From: an uncultured Cryptobacterium sp.
GTDB lineage: Bacteria; Actinomycetota; Coriobacteriia; Coriobacteriales; Eggerthellaceae
Length of the DNA stretch: 64,000 nucleotides
Direction of reading: 5' to 3'
NCBI GenBank assembly: GCA_958410215.1
Contig: CATYOF010000009.1
Coordinates: 1-64,000, forward strand
A program made the translations under genes and the position numbers. The notes beneath the pieces were generated by a model. That model saw only the letters and a list, made by a program, of their open reading frames with translations, did not search any database and had not been told where the DNA came from. Of the stretch, positions 1-8,323 are shown piece by piece (within the stretch, counting starts at the first letter, position 1; the number at the start of each line of letters is the position of its first letter).

Positions 1-457
1 CTGCCGTCATATAGATAACGCAACGACCTGGAATATTATACAGAATACAAGGGAGATCTACTGCGTTAGCAATGGTCTTAAAGTGTTGGTACAAGCCTTC
101 TTGGGGAGGTTTGTTGTAATAAGGAACTACCAGCATGAAGGCATCGACACCCAGTTTCTGCACATCACGTGCGAAATCTACGGTATCAGCCGTGCAGTTA
201 TCGCCCACGTTGGCAATAATAGGAACCTCTCCTCCAACTTCAGCAACAACCGCTTCAAACAGTTTCATTTTCTGAGGATAAAACACCGTAGGACTTTCGC
301 CAGTGGTGCCATTAATAACAAGAGCATCACTGCCACCGTCAACTAAACGACGAGCTAAGGCACGAGCTTGCTTTAAGTCCAAATCAAGATTTTCATCAAA
401 GGGAGTTACCATTGCAGGAATCATGCGCCCAAAGCGAGGTTCAGTTACGGTGTTCAT
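1..457 (-). CDS. dapA: 4-hydroxy-tetrahydrodipicolinate synthase, N-terminal part (cut by window edge)
   Basis: DapA condenses pyruvate with aspartate semialdehyde in the lysine/diaminopimelate pathway. Translating the minus strand from an ATG at 457 gives about 152 residues of a TIM-barrel aldolase. It begins MNTVTEPRFGRMIPAMVTPF and carries the NGTTGES substrate motif and the YYNKP motif with the proton-relay tyrosine. The Schiff-base lysine lies past the window edge. A good Shine-Dalgarno (AAGGAGAAA) precedes the start. It follows dapB by 56 bases in the same direction, so the two form a lysine/cell-wall precursor pair. Confidence 0.95.
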   Translation of the reverse strand, partial: MNTVTEPRFGRMIPAMVTPFDENLDLDLKQARALARRLVDGGSDALVINGTTGESPTVFYPQKMKLFEAVVAEVGGEVPIIANVGDNCTADTVDFARDVQKLGVDAFMLVVPYYNKPPQEGLYQHFKTIANAVDLPCILYNIPGRCVIYMTA

Positions 458-513
458 GTTTTCTCCTTCATTTGAATTCGTAAACGTTTGTTATTATGGC
501 ACGTAATGAGGCA

Positions 514-1278
514 CTAATCCATGAAGTTCTCTAATCCAACCACTAGACCGTCGCAATTTTGAACTGAACGGATTCCAAGTAAAACACCAGGCATGTAAGA
601 GGTACGATCCCACGAGTCGTGACGAATGGTGAGGGTCTGCCCCATGGATCCAAACACTACTTCCTGGCTAGCAACATAGCCCATAGAACGAACTGAATGC
701 ACCGGAACACCCTGAATCAACGCTCCTCGTGCTCCTTCTGCGCCCTCAATTTCAGTCTCTTTACCGGGAGCGGTGCTTTCAAAATCGCGCGCATCCGCAA
801 TAATTTGTGCGGTTCGCACCGCAGTACCACTTGGAGCATCCTTCTTATTGCAATGATGGAATTCCATTACCTCGGCTTCAGGAAAATACGGAGCCGCTGC
901 TTTTGCAAATTCCATCATGAGTACCGCGCCTGTCGTAAAGTTGGGTGCGTAGAACAAACAGGTGTCCTCTTTTGCAGATGCAGCAAGCGATTGAAGCGTG
1001 TCATCGGATAAGCCCGTAGTACCTACCACACAATCAACGCCTGCAGGAAGTGCAACAGAAAGCGTTTGAGCAACAACATCAGGCTGGGTAAAATCAACTA
1101 GTACCTCAAAGGATTCTGCCTGAAGAGCTTCATCAATTGAAGCATAAACAGGATAGTTAGTATTCTGCGCAAAAGGATCGATACCACATACTAAAGAAAG
1201 ATCATCGGCGGCTTGCACTGCATCCACCACCGCGGATCCCATCCTGCCACCGCACCCTGCTACTGCAACCGTTATCAT
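514..1278 (-). CDS. dapB: 4-hydroxy-tetrahydrodipicolinate reductase
   Basis: NAD(P)H-dependent reductase that follows DapA in the diaminopimelate pathway. The 254-residue protein starts with the Rossmann dinucleotide motif (VAGCGGRMGSAVV, residues 5-17). It contains the family signature EFHHCNKKDAPSGTA with the catalytic His-His and the lysine. Length is normal for the family (about 240-270). It lies between an M16 peptidase gene and dapA, the usual Gram-positive order after pnp. Confidence 0.97.
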   Translation of the reverse strand: MITVAVAGCGGRMGSAVVDAVQAADDLSLVCGIDPFAQNTNYPVYASIDEALQAESFEVLVDFTQPDVVAQTLSVALPAGVDCVVGTTGLSDDTLQSLAASAKEDTCLFYAPNFTTGAVLMMEFAKAAAPYFPEAEVMEFHHCNKKDAPSGTAVRTAQIIADARDFESTAPGKETEIEGAEGARGALIQGVPVHSVRSMGYVASQEVVFGSMGQTLTIRHDSWDRTSYMPGVLLGIRSVQNCDGLVVGLENFMD

Positions 1279-1310
1279 GGAAATTCCTTTCTCGAATACT
1301 TAGTACAAAC

Positions 1311-2576
1311 TTATTCAAATACCTTAGGTATCATGGTTTTTAATTCATCTTCAGAGTATGATGATACTAATGCGATACCAGGTTTGCCGCTTAACAATTC
1401 ATTTGCAAGGTCACAAATTTGTACAGCAGTAACACTTCGGTATCCTTCTACCTGTTCTTCGGGACTAATTTGCTCTAAGCCTAACACTTCACGTTTTCCT
1501 AAACGCGCCATGTGAGAATTCGTGGTTTCGAGCCCCAGTAAAAGTTGACCACACATATAGTCAATAGTTCGTTGAAGTTCTTCTGAACCTACAGCAGTAT
1601 TACGCAAAGTGTCAAGTTCAGTCTCAATAAGGTGTAATACCTCACCAATATTATCTTTACGCGTACCCGCATACACACACCACTGGCCTGCGCCTTGGTA
1701 GCACCCTTGTGTTGCATAGACCGAATATGCCAAACCGCGTTTTTCACGGATTTCCTGGAAAAGACGCGACGACATAGATCCGCCCAAAAGAGTAGTAAGA
1801 ACTGATCCTGCATAACGTCTTGGATCCCCTACGCCATACCAGGGAAACCCGTACAGCAAATGAGCTTGCTCGGTTTCACGCTGAGCACAATGAAGACCGC
1901 TCGTAAAAGAAGGGACACTGAGAGTTCGAGTGTTCTTAGTACCTTCGTTCATGGAAGAGAAATGACGTTCAACCATGTTAACCAAAGCATTATGGTCTAA
2001 ATTGCCCGCTGCAGCTATAACAAGATTACCCGTATGGTAAAACGCGTCATGGAAGTTTTGACAATCATCATGGGTGTAAGAACCTACGCGCTCCCGCGTA
2101 CCTAACACGGGTAAACCAAGCGCATGACCCGAAAAGGTTGAGGAATTATACAGTTCAAAGACGTAATCATCGGGGGTATCTTCGCTTCGTGCGATTTCTT
2201 CAATTACTACTTCCCGTTCGGTCTGTATTGCTTCATTTGAGAAGGTAGAATCAATAACCATTTCGGCAAGCATAGAAAGCGCATCTTCTAGTTTGTCATC
2301 CACAAACCGTGCATAATAACAAGTGTATTCCTTTGAAGTGAACGCATTAAATTCAGCTCCCAGTTTGTCGAAATGCATCGAGATATCAAGAGGACCTTTG
2401 GTAGAAGTGCCTTTAAACATCATATGTTCCATAAAATGAGTAAGCCCTGCTTGATTGGTTGATTCATCGCGAGAGCCAACATTAAACCAGAGGCCAAAAG
2501 AAACAGATCGAACGGAAGGCATGGCATAGGTAATAACCGTAAGACCGTTGGAAAGGGTTGTTTTAGAAATTGACAT
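1311..2576 (-). CDS. M16 (pitrilysin/processing-peptidase family) zinc protease
   Basis: A 421-residue M16 metallopeptidase. The inverted zinc motif HxxEH is present as HFMEH near residue 47, and the distal glutamate region follows (EVVIEEI). The C-terminal half is the non-catalytic M16 repeat. The length fits the bacterial insulinase-like proteins encoded next to pnp in many Gram-positive genomes. The physiological substrate is unknown for most members. It is cotranscribed with the TSCPD gene upstream and dapB downstream. Confidence 0.93.
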   Translation of the reverse strand: MSISKTTLSNGLTVITYAMPSVRSVSFGLWFNVGSRDESTNQAGLTHFMEHMMFKGTSTKGPLDISMHFDKLGAEFNAFTSKEYTCYYARFVDDKLEDALSMLAEMVIDSTFSNEAIQTEREVVIEEIARSEDTPDDYVFELYNSSTFSGHALGLPVLGTRERVGSYTHDDCQNFHDAFYHTGNLVIAAAGNLDHNALVNMVERHFSSMNEGTKNTRTLSVPSFTSGLHCAQRETEQAHLLYGFPWYGVGDPRRYAGSVLTTLLGGSMSSRLFQEIREKRGLAYSVYATQGCYQGAGQWCVYAGTRKDNIGEVLHLIETELDTLRNTAVGSEELQRTIDYMCGQLLLGLETTNSHMARLGKREVLGLEQISPEEQVEGYRSVTAVQICDLANELLSGKPGIALVSSYSEDELKTMIPKVFE

Positions 2577-2605
2577 AATGGAAGGTACCTTACTTAGGAG
2601 AAACG

Positions 2606-2854
2606 TTACTGCTGATCAAGAGCGAGTTGTAGTGCACGAGCAAGCTGGTCGGGACAGCTGGTTGGACGAGGCCCACAGGTAATACCCTGCAGGGTAGCAA
2701 TAACCTCTTGAGCTGGACGTCCTTCAATCAAAGCTGAAATTCCTTTTAGGTTACCGTTACATCCGCCCATAAAGGCAACGTTGTGAACTTTACCATCAAC
2801 AATATCGAAAGAAATCTTGCGAGAACACGTTCCTTGAGTGGTATAGACTGGCAC
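2606..2854 (-). CDS. TSCPD domain protein (TIGR03905-like), GTG start
   Basis: A small cysteine-rich protein of 82 residues. It has the pattern TQGTCSRKISFDI, GGCNGNL and the diagnostic CGPRPTSCPDQLA ending. TSCPD domains resemble the C-terminal metal-binding segment of class II ribonucleotide reductases; function as a stand-alone protein is not established. I chose the GTG at 2854 because AGAAAGGA sits just upstream. A longer reading frame to 2917 would run back through the pnp terminator hairpin. Confidence 0.85.
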   Translation of the reverse strand: MPVYTTQGTCSRKISFDIVDGKVHNVAFMGGCNGNLKGISALIEGRPAQEVIATLQGITCGPRPTSCPDQLARALQLALDQQ

Positions 2855-2875
2855 ACCTACATCCTTTCTATAAAT

Positions 2876-2909
2876 AAACCCTCTGCTCCCATCCAGGAAC
2901 AGAGGGTTT
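2876..2909 (-). terminator. Intrinsic terminator after pnp
   Basis: Perfect 10-bp stem AAACCCTCTG / CAGAGGGTTT with a 14-base loop, followed on the minus strand by a T-rich stretch (TTTATTTAT). It lies between the pnp stop and the TSCPD gene, so it probably ends or attenuates the pnp message. Confidence 0.75.
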
Positions 2910-2954
2910 CTGTACACGAGAACACTTTCGATAAGTATACGCTATCGATACATC

Positions 2955-5123
2955 CTAGTGATCGTTGTGTCGACGACGAGGCTTACGTCCACCGTTACCG
3001 TCATGATGATGGCCTTCGTGACGCTTAGAGCCACCTGCCACATCGGGCTTATCAACGCGATCAAGATTAATCTTGCCGTTATCGCTTACCTCGATTACTT
3101 CAACCTTAACGGTGTCGCCAATGTTAAGCACATCTTCAACCTTACCCACACGACCGTTTGCCATACGTGATATATGCAAAAGACCGTCTTTACCAGGAGT
3201 CAAGCGAACAAACGCGCCGAAGTCTTTAATGCCTACTACTTCGCCTTCATATATTTCGCCAACTTCAGGAACTTTTACAATGCCAAGGATGGCTTCTTTG
3301 GCTGCCTGACCAGATGCTGCTTCAACTGAAGCAATGCGAACGGTGCCGTCTTCTTCGATTTCAATCGTTGCACCAGTTTCATCCTGAAGGCCACGAATTA
3401 CCTTGCCGCCTGAACCAATGACATCACGGATTTTATCAACCGGAATATGAATGGTTTCAATGTGGGGCGCATAGGGGCTAATTTCTGCACGAGGCGCAGC
3501 AATAGCTTCAAGCATATTCTGCATAATGAAAGCGCGACCTTCTTTTGCCTGCGCCAATGCACGAGCAAGAATGTCTACCGAAAGACCCTTTGCTTTGTTA
3601 TCCATCTGAAGAGCAGTGATGCCGTGTTCGGTACCGCAAACTTTAAAGTCCATGTCGCCTAAAAAGTCTTCAAGCCCCTGAATGTCAGAAAGGATAACGA
3701 TATCGTCGCCTTCCTTGATAAGGCCCATCGCAATACCAGCAACAGGAGCTTTAATGGGCACACCTGCATCCATCAAAGCCAAAGTTGAACCACAGGTGGA
3801 AGCCATGGAAGAAGAACCATTAGATTCAAGAATTTCAGATACAACGCGAATTGCGTAAGGGAATTCATCTTCATCAGGTAAAACTGGGATAAGAGCGCGT
3901 TCTGCAAGAGCGCCATGACCAATTTCACGACGCTTAGGAGCGCCCATACGACCTACTTCGCCGGTGCAGTAAGGAGGGAAATTGTACTGGTGCATATAAC
4001 GCTTGTGATCTTCTGGGTCGATAGAATCAAGGCGCTGCCATTCGCTTAACATACCAAGAGTGCATACCGAAAGCGCCTGCGTTTGACCACGCTGGAATAA
4101 ACCAGAACCATGAACACGAGGTAAATATCCAGCCTTAATGTAGAGAGGTCGAATCTCGGTGTTGGTACGGCCATCGGCACGTTCGCCTGTTTCAATTACC
4201 ATTTGGCGCATAGCATGCTTTTCGAGCGATTTCAGTGCTGCTGCAATATCGCTTCCCCAAGCAAGTAATTCTTCTTCGGTAAAGTCAGATTCTTTAATGG
4301 AAGCCTTAAGTTCTTCAACCTTACCAATACGTGCCTGCTTATCAGCATCCTTAAGTGCAGCAGACATTTCATCGAAATGCTTATCAACACGTTCAGCAAT
4401 GGAAGGATCAGCAACATGAATAGGCCATTCCTTAGGCTGAGGATTAACCTTTTCCAAGAATGCCTTCTGCTTTTCACAGAAAGCAGCAATAGCTTCCTGA
4501 CCGAAGGTCATTGCGGAGAGCATATCTTCTTCTGAAATTTCTTCAGCACCGGCTTCAACCATAGAAATATAGTCAGCAGTACCAGCAATGGTTAATTCAA
4601 GGTCTGAATTTTCCTGTTCCGCATAGGTAGGGTTAACAATGAATTCGCGGGTTTCTTTGTCGCGACCAATACGCACACAAGCAGCAGGACCATCAAAAGG
4701 AGCGCTTGCGCACATAAGAGCAGCACTGGCACCCATAACACTCATGCAATCAGGTGGGTTTTCACCATCCACCACAAAGGTGGTTGCTACAATGTGTACT
4801 TCTTGTTTGAAACCGTCTGCAAATCCGGGACGGATTGGACGGTCAATCATACGAGCAGTTAAGGTTGCCTTATCAGTAGGCTTAGCTTCACGCTTTAAAT
4901 AGCCACCAGGGATGCGGCCAACCGCATACATCTTTTCCATAAAGTCTACGGTAAGAGGGAAAAAGTCATAGTCTTTTTCCTGCTCAGAAATTACCGCGGT
5001 AACCAATACCGTGGTATCACCCTGAGTTACCTTTACGGCACCACTTGCCTGCTTGGCAAGTTCACCCGTTGAAAGCGTGTACTGCTTTCCATACAGTTCG
5101 AATGATTCAGTGATTTGTTCCAT
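2955..5123 (-). CDS. pnp: Polyribonucleotide nucleotidyltransferase (PNPase)
   Basis: Phosphorolytic 3'-5' exoribonuclease of the RNA degradation machinery. The 722-residue protein has two RNase PH-like cores, a KH domain (IPVDKIRDVIGSGGKVI, near residue 560) and an S1 domain (GEIYEGEVVGIKDFGAFV). It ends in a basic/His-rich tail. Length matches the family (about 700-750). I chose the ATG at 5123 (MEQITESFELYG) because AGGAAAG precedes it; a reading frame extended to 5186 runs through leader hairpins. rpsO lies immediately upstream, the classic rpsO-pnp pair, and the leader holds three tandem hairpins. Confidence 0.97.
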   Translation of the reverse strand: MEQITESFELYGKQYTLSTGELAKQASGAVKVTQGDTTVLVTAVISEQEKDYDFFPLTVDFMEKMYAVGRIPGGYLKREAKPTDKATLTARMIDRPIRPGFADGFKQEVHIVATTFVVDGENPPDCMSVMGASAALMCASAPFDGPAACVRIGRDKETREFIVNPTYAEQENSDLELTIAGTADYISMVEAGAEEISEEDMLSAMTFGQEAIAAFCEKQKAFLEKVNPQPKEWPIHVADPSIAERVDKHFDEMSAALKDADKQARIGKVEELKASIKESDFTEEELLAWGSDIAAALKSLEKHAMRQMVIETGERADGRTNTEIRPLYIKAGYLPRVHGSGLFQRGQTQALSVCTLGMLSEWQRLDSIDPEDHKRYMHQYNFPPYCTGEVGRMGAPKRREIGHGALAERALIPVLPDEDEFPYAIRVVSEILESNGSSSMASTCGSTLALMDAGVPIKAPVAGIAMGLIKEGDDIVILSDIQGLEDFLGDMDFKVCGTEHGITALQMDNKAKGLSVDILARALAQAKEGRAFIMQNMLEAIAAPRAEISPYAPHIETIHIPVDKIRDVIGSGGKVIRGLQDETGATIEIEEDGTVRIASVEAASGQAAKEAILGIVKVPEVGEIYEGEVVGIKDFGAFVRLTPGKDGLLHISRMANGRVGKVEDVLNIGDTVKVEVIEVSDNGKINLDRVDKPDVAGGSKRHEGHHHDGNGGRKPRRRHNDH

Positions 5124-5144
5124 AAATCTTACTTTCCTCTTCCC

Positions 5145-5216
5145 TTGCGCCCTATTGCGCAAAGCCTCTTCGCGTTTTCCGTTCAAACGCGCGAGCAGTG
5201 CATTTCCCTAATGCAC
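5145..5216 (-). promoter_or_regulatory. Three tandem hairpins in the pnp 5' leader
   Basis: Between the rpsO terminator and pnp there are three consecutive perfect hairpins: 5145-5162 (TTGCGC/GCGCAA), 5171-5191 (CGCGTTT/AAACGCG) and 5198-5216 (GTGCATT/AATGCAC). In Escherichia coli the pnp leader forms stem-loops that RNase III cuts, which lets PNPase repress its own message. A similar autoregulation is inferred here from position only. Confidence 0.55.
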
Positions 5217-5230
5217 CGACCGCCTTATAT

Positions 5231-5254
5231 GCAAAAGCCCGCATGAAGCGGGCT
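5231..5254 (-). terminator. Intrinsic terminator after rpsO
   Basis: Perfect 7-bp GC-rich stem AGCCCGC / GCGGGCT with a 5-base loop and a TTTT run on the minus strand, 6 bases past the rpsO stop codon. Read-through into pnp is likely, as in other rpsO-pnp pairs. Confidence 0.8.
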
Positions 5255-5259
5255 GTCTG

Positions 5260-5550
5260 CTACTGAATGTTGTCGCGAATACCAAGCTTCTTGATAAGTT
5301 CGCGATATTCAAGAACGTCACGATTCTTAATGTAAACCAGAAGGCGACGACGCTTACCTACGAGCATAAGCAAACCACGACGAGTGTGGTGATCCTTAGG
5401 ATGGGCCTTCAAGTGCTCGGTAAGGTTGCGAATACGCTCGGAAAGGATTGCTACCTGAACCTCAGCGCTACCGGAGTCCTTCTCGTTTTTGCCGAATTCG
5501 GCAATAAGTTCTGCTACACGTTCTTTGGAAATGCTATCTTTGTTAGCCAT
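5260..5550 (-). CDS. rpsO: 30S ribosomal protein S15
   Basis: Primary 16S rRNA-binding protein of the small-subunit platform. The 96-residue sequence is slightly longer than the usual 89 because of the N-terminus (MANKDSISKERVAELIAEFG). It contains the conserved LTEHLKAHPKDHHTRRGLL and GKRRRLLVYI segments that contact rRNA. It is followed by a strong terminator and then pnp. A promoter is predicted inside the recO 3' end and a hairpin lies in the 5' leader, a place where S15 commonly controls its own translation. Confidence 0.98.
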   Translation of the reverse strand: MANKDSISKERVAELIAEFGKNEKDSGSAEVQVAILSERIRNLTEHLKAHPKDHHTRRGLLMLVGKRRRLLVYIKNRDVLEYRELIKKLGIRDNIQ

Positions 5551-5577
5551 GTTCCACCTTTCATTACTTATCTTCGT

Positions 5578-5623
5578 TTAATGCTGAGCCACTAAGCGGT
5601 GGAGCATAGAAGCTAAGCATTAA
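5578..5623 (-). promoter_or_regulatory. Hairpin in the rpsO leader, possible S15 autoregulatory element
   Basis: Outer 8-bp stem TTAATGCT / AGCATTAA encloses an inner CCAC/GTGG hairpin, 28 bases upstream of the rpsO start. S15 is known to repress itself through several unrelated leader structures in different bacteria. This branched shape is consistent with one but is not matched here to a named Rfam family. Confidence 0.4.
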
Positions 5624-5649
5624 GTCTACAACTGCTTTTTGCAGCCGAT

Positions 5650-6468
5650 TTAGTATAGGGCTTTTTCAGTGTCCTCACAAGAAGAAGTTTGTAATCCATA
5701 CGAAAAAATATAGGTAAGGGATTTAAGGGAATAGCCCACATGAATTTTTATCCACGATTGCAAAAACCGTAGTAATCCCTGCTGGAGGTAAGGGGTTAAG
5801 GTAAACGTTACTATTTCTTCAAAGGTGGAATACAGCAGCGTTTCACCCCACTGCAGGATGCTTGATTCAATTTTCTGAGTTTCAAATTCTGCACTACAGT
5901 TCGAACAGGTAACTCCGCCTTCAAGATACGAAAACGAAAGAAATTGTTGAGAAGGCGCCTGATTGTCAAACACTTCCCTACCGCAGCCAATACAGTAGCG
6001 ACACTGAGGCTTAAAGCCAAGGAAACTTACCGCTTTAAGCAGATGCGCACAGGTAAGCGTGAGTATGGTTTCTTGTGAGAGCGTTTCACTGTTCAAATAA
6101 GAAAGAGCTTTGGTGGTAAGCGGAAATAAGTGGGTGTTCTCTAAATTGTCCACTGTAGCTTTTTCTAATAATTCAACCAAAGGGCTAGCCGCTTCAGTAA
6201 GCTCAAGATGTTGACGTAATCGCGGGTAACCTTCTATCAAGCGGGCTTCTTTTATGATGTCAAGCGTTTTTCCTCGAGCTAATAAGACATCACAGACCGA
6301 AAAGAGTTCTAACCGAGAAGTAAAAGCGGACGTTGGTTTTCGTGCACCTTTAGCAACGGCACGAATTTGGGAACCATCTTCAGCCAAGAGCGTACAAATA
6401 CAATCGGTTTCTCCCAGTTTGGTGCGCTTAAGCACCAGAACCCGTGCTTGGTAGGTAGCAGATGCCAT
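5650..6468 (-). CDS. recO: DNA repair protein RecO
   Basis: Recombination mediator of the RecFOR pathway that helps load RecA onto SSB-coated DNA. The 272-residue protein has an N-terminal OB fold (residues 1-80, YQARVLVLKRTKLGE). A zinc-ribbon-like pair CRYCIGC and CSNCSAEF sits in the C-terminal half. Length is typical. Start ATG at 6468 has AGGGG just upstream. It follows era by 5 bases, the conserved era-recO order. The last codons overlap the likely rpsO promoter. Confidence 0.93.
   Translation of the reverse strand: MASATYQARVLVLKRTKLGETDCICTLLAEDGSQIRAVAKGARKPTSAFTSRLELFSVCDVLLARGKTLDIIKEARLIEGYPRLRQHLELTEAASPLVELLEKATVDNLENTHLFPLTTKALSYLNSETLSQETILTLTCAHLLKAVSFLGFKPQCRYCIGCGREVFDNQAPSQQFLSFSYLEGGVTCSNCSAEFETQKIESSILQWGETLLYSTFEEIVTFTLTPYLQQGLLRFLQSWIKIHVGYSLKSLTYIFSYGLQTSSCEDTEKALY
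5652..5680 (-). promoter_or_regulatory. Predicted housekeeping-sigma promoter for rpsO
   Basis: On the minus strand, TTGTGA (-35) is separated by 17 bases from TATACT (-10). The promoter lies in the last codons of recO. Transcription would start near 5645 and give a leader of about 95 bases that includes the hairpin at 5578-5623. Confidence 0.5.
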
Positions 6469-6473
6469 AACCC

Positions 6474-7400
6474 CTATGCGCCTTCTCCATATCCAAAACG
6501 ACGAATTTGGTTAAGATCACGTCTCCAGTTTTTACGAACTTTTACCTGCAAATCAAGAAATACCTTTTTACCTAGCAGAATTTCGAGGTCTTTACGCGCT
6601 TGCGTGCCGACCTCTTTAATGGCGGCACCACCTTTTCCAATAATGATGCCCTTTTGGCTATCACGCTCCACATATACCGAAGCATATATTTTCTCTAAAT
6701 TCTTGCGGCGATTATATTCCATATCCTCAACAACGACACCTACTGCATGAGGTACTTCATCATGTGCCGTAAGAAGAATTTTTTCACGAATAAATTCTGC
6801 AATTATTACTTCTATAGGCTGATCGGTTTCCATATCCTTGGGAAACCATAGGGGGCCTTCGGGTAGAAATTTCTCTACGACCGTTATAAAGGTATTAATA
6901 TTCTTTCCGGTAAGTGCCGAAAGCTCTACCACTTCATCCCAGGTACCTGCGGCAAGGGCGACATTACGTTGCTGTTCTAGTTCTTCTTCAGTGACTAAAT
7001 CGATTTTGGATAGCACTAAAATTTTAGGCATACGACACTGCGATAACTGCTTGATTACCCATTCATCACCCGTGCCAAACGGTGCCGAAGCATCCAACAC
7101 AAAGGCAGCAACATCAATTCCTTCCAAGGACTTTAGTGCAGTAGTGTTAAGTTCTTCACCCAAGGTATCATGAGGCTTATGTACTCCAGGAGTATCCACG
7201 ATAACCATTTGATGGGTATCAGTGGTATGAACTGCCCTAAAGCGATGGCGGGTAGTTTGTGCCGTAGGGGAAGCAATTGCAAGTTTCTTCCCCATCAAAG
7301 CATTAAGAAGGCTTGATTTTCCGGCACTTGGTCGCCCAATTAAGGTAACAAAACCAGACTTGAAGTCTTCAGGTGAATTATCAGTCAAAATATCATTCAC
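6474..7400 (-). CDS. era: GTPase Era
   Basis: Essential GTPase that binds the 3' end of 16S rRNA during 30S maturation. The 308-residue protein has G1 (GRPSAGKSSLLNAL, near residue 22), the switch region TTRHRF, G3 (DTPGVH) and G4 (SKID). A C-terminal KH domain carries GIIIGKGGAAIKEVG. Length is standard. It sits in phoH-ybeY-dgkA-era-recO, a conserved ribosome and envelope maintenance cluster. Confidence 0.97.
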   Translation of the reverse strand: MNDILTDNSPEDFKSGFVTLIGRPSAGKSSLLNALMGKKLAIASPTAQTTRHRFRAVHTTDTHQMVIVDTPGVHKPHDTLGEELNTTALKSLEGIDVAAFVLDASAPFGTGDEWVIKQLSQCRMPKILVLSKIDLVTEEELEQQRNVALAAGTWDEVVELSALTGKNINTFITVVEKFLPEGPLWFPKDMETDQPIEVIIAEFIREKILLTAHDEVPHAVGVVVEDMEYNRRKNLEKIYASVYVERDSQKGIIIGKGGAAIKEVGTQARKDLEILLGKKVFLDLQVKVRKNWRRDLNQIRRFGYGEGA

Positions 7401-7423
7401 GAGCGTGTGCTCCTTTACGTAAG

Positions 7424-7822
7424 TTACCCAACACCCAATAGGGAAAGAATTCGAGGGAAAAAGATAATAAACCCAATAACAAAAGAGGCAATTGAAAAGA
7501 GTAGTACTCCCCCTGCTGCCGCATCTTTTGCTATGCGAGCAAGATCATGATACTCCGGGCTTGCTAAATCCACGATAGCCTCAAGCGCGGTATTGAAGCA
7601 TTCCCCGCCAAGAACAAGCCCAAAGCAAAGAATGACCACCAGCCATTCGGAAAGCGAGATGCAAAAGAAAAGACCCAGTGCTATACACACCACCATAGCA
7701 CCCAGTTCTATGCGGAAATTTCGTTCTTTTGCGGTATCGCAAATGCCATGCCACGCACAACCAAATGCTTTACCAAGGGTAAAACGATCGGCTTTGGGTT
7801 GATTATTTGAAGAAGGTTTCAT
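7424..7822 (-). CDS. dgkA: Diacylglycerol/undecaprenol kinase family membrane protein
   Basis: Small integral-membrane kinase. The 132-residue protein has the DgkA signature GGECFNTALEAIVD followed by ARIAKDAAAGGVLL, with the catalytic glutamate in NTALE. Three hydrophobic helices are visible (about residues 44-62, 65-80 and 105-128). In Gram-positive lineages this family mostly phosphorylates undecaprenol, recycling the cell-wall lipid carrier; that substrate is an inference. Its start overlaps the ybeY stop by 4 bases (ATGA), indicating translational coupling. Confidence 0.9.
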   Translation of the reverse strand: MKPSSNNQPKADRFTLGKAFGCAWHGICDTAKERNFRIELGAMVVCIALGLFFCISLSEWLVVILCFGLVLGGECFNTALEAIVDLASPEYHDLARIAKDAAAGGVLLFSIASFVIGFIIFFPRILSLLGVG

Positions 7823-8280
7823 GAGCGCTGCTCATTCCAAGCGTGTAAAAGCTTCCGTTCAAGCGCTTCCATAATTTCTGCTTCGTCATCTTCAATATGA
7901 TCGTATCCGCAAAGATGAAGAAGTCCATGTACTACGAGCAAAGAAACTTCCTGCTCGAAAGTGGTGCCATATTCTTTGGTCTGATCAAGAGCGACGTCAG
8001 GTGCAATAATGACATCGCCTAATTCATATTCAGCCCCCGCTGAAATATCTTCATCTTCAAAGGGAACGTTATCGCATTCAAACGACAACACATCGGTAGG
8101 ACGATCAATACCTCGATAATCACGGTTTAATTCATGAATGCGCTCGTTAGTAACAAATGAAATGGTCACATCGGTGGTAGAGGGACACTTCATCTTAGAA
8201 AGCACAAAGGTAGCCAGACCTTCAATATCAAGATCTTTTACCAAGTCCTCGCCGTGTTCAATCAGCACATTTATTTGCAT
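7819..8280 (-). CDS. ybeY: Endoribonuclease YbeY
   Basis: Metal-dependent RNase involved in 16S rRNA 3'-end maturation and ribosome quality control. The protein has 153 residues. The zinc-binding motif HxxxHxxGYDH is complete as HGLLHLCGYDH near residue 118. I placed the start at ATG 8280 (MQINVLIEHGE) because AGGGGAAA precedes it at good spacing; an upstream ATG would add 8 unconserved residues. It lies between phoH and dgkA as in most bacteria. Confidence 0.95.
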   Translation of the reverse strand: MQINVLIEHGEDLVKDLDIEGLATFVLSKMKCPSTTDVTISFVTNERIHELNRDYRGIDRPTDVLSFECDNVPFEDEDISAGAEYELGDVIIAPDVALDQTKEYGTTFEQEVSLLVVHGLLHLCGYDHIEDDEAEIMEALERKLLHAWNEQRS

Positions 8281-8323
8281 AGTTTCCCCTAACCTATGGC
8301 CCAATTGTAAGTATGCCTAACTT

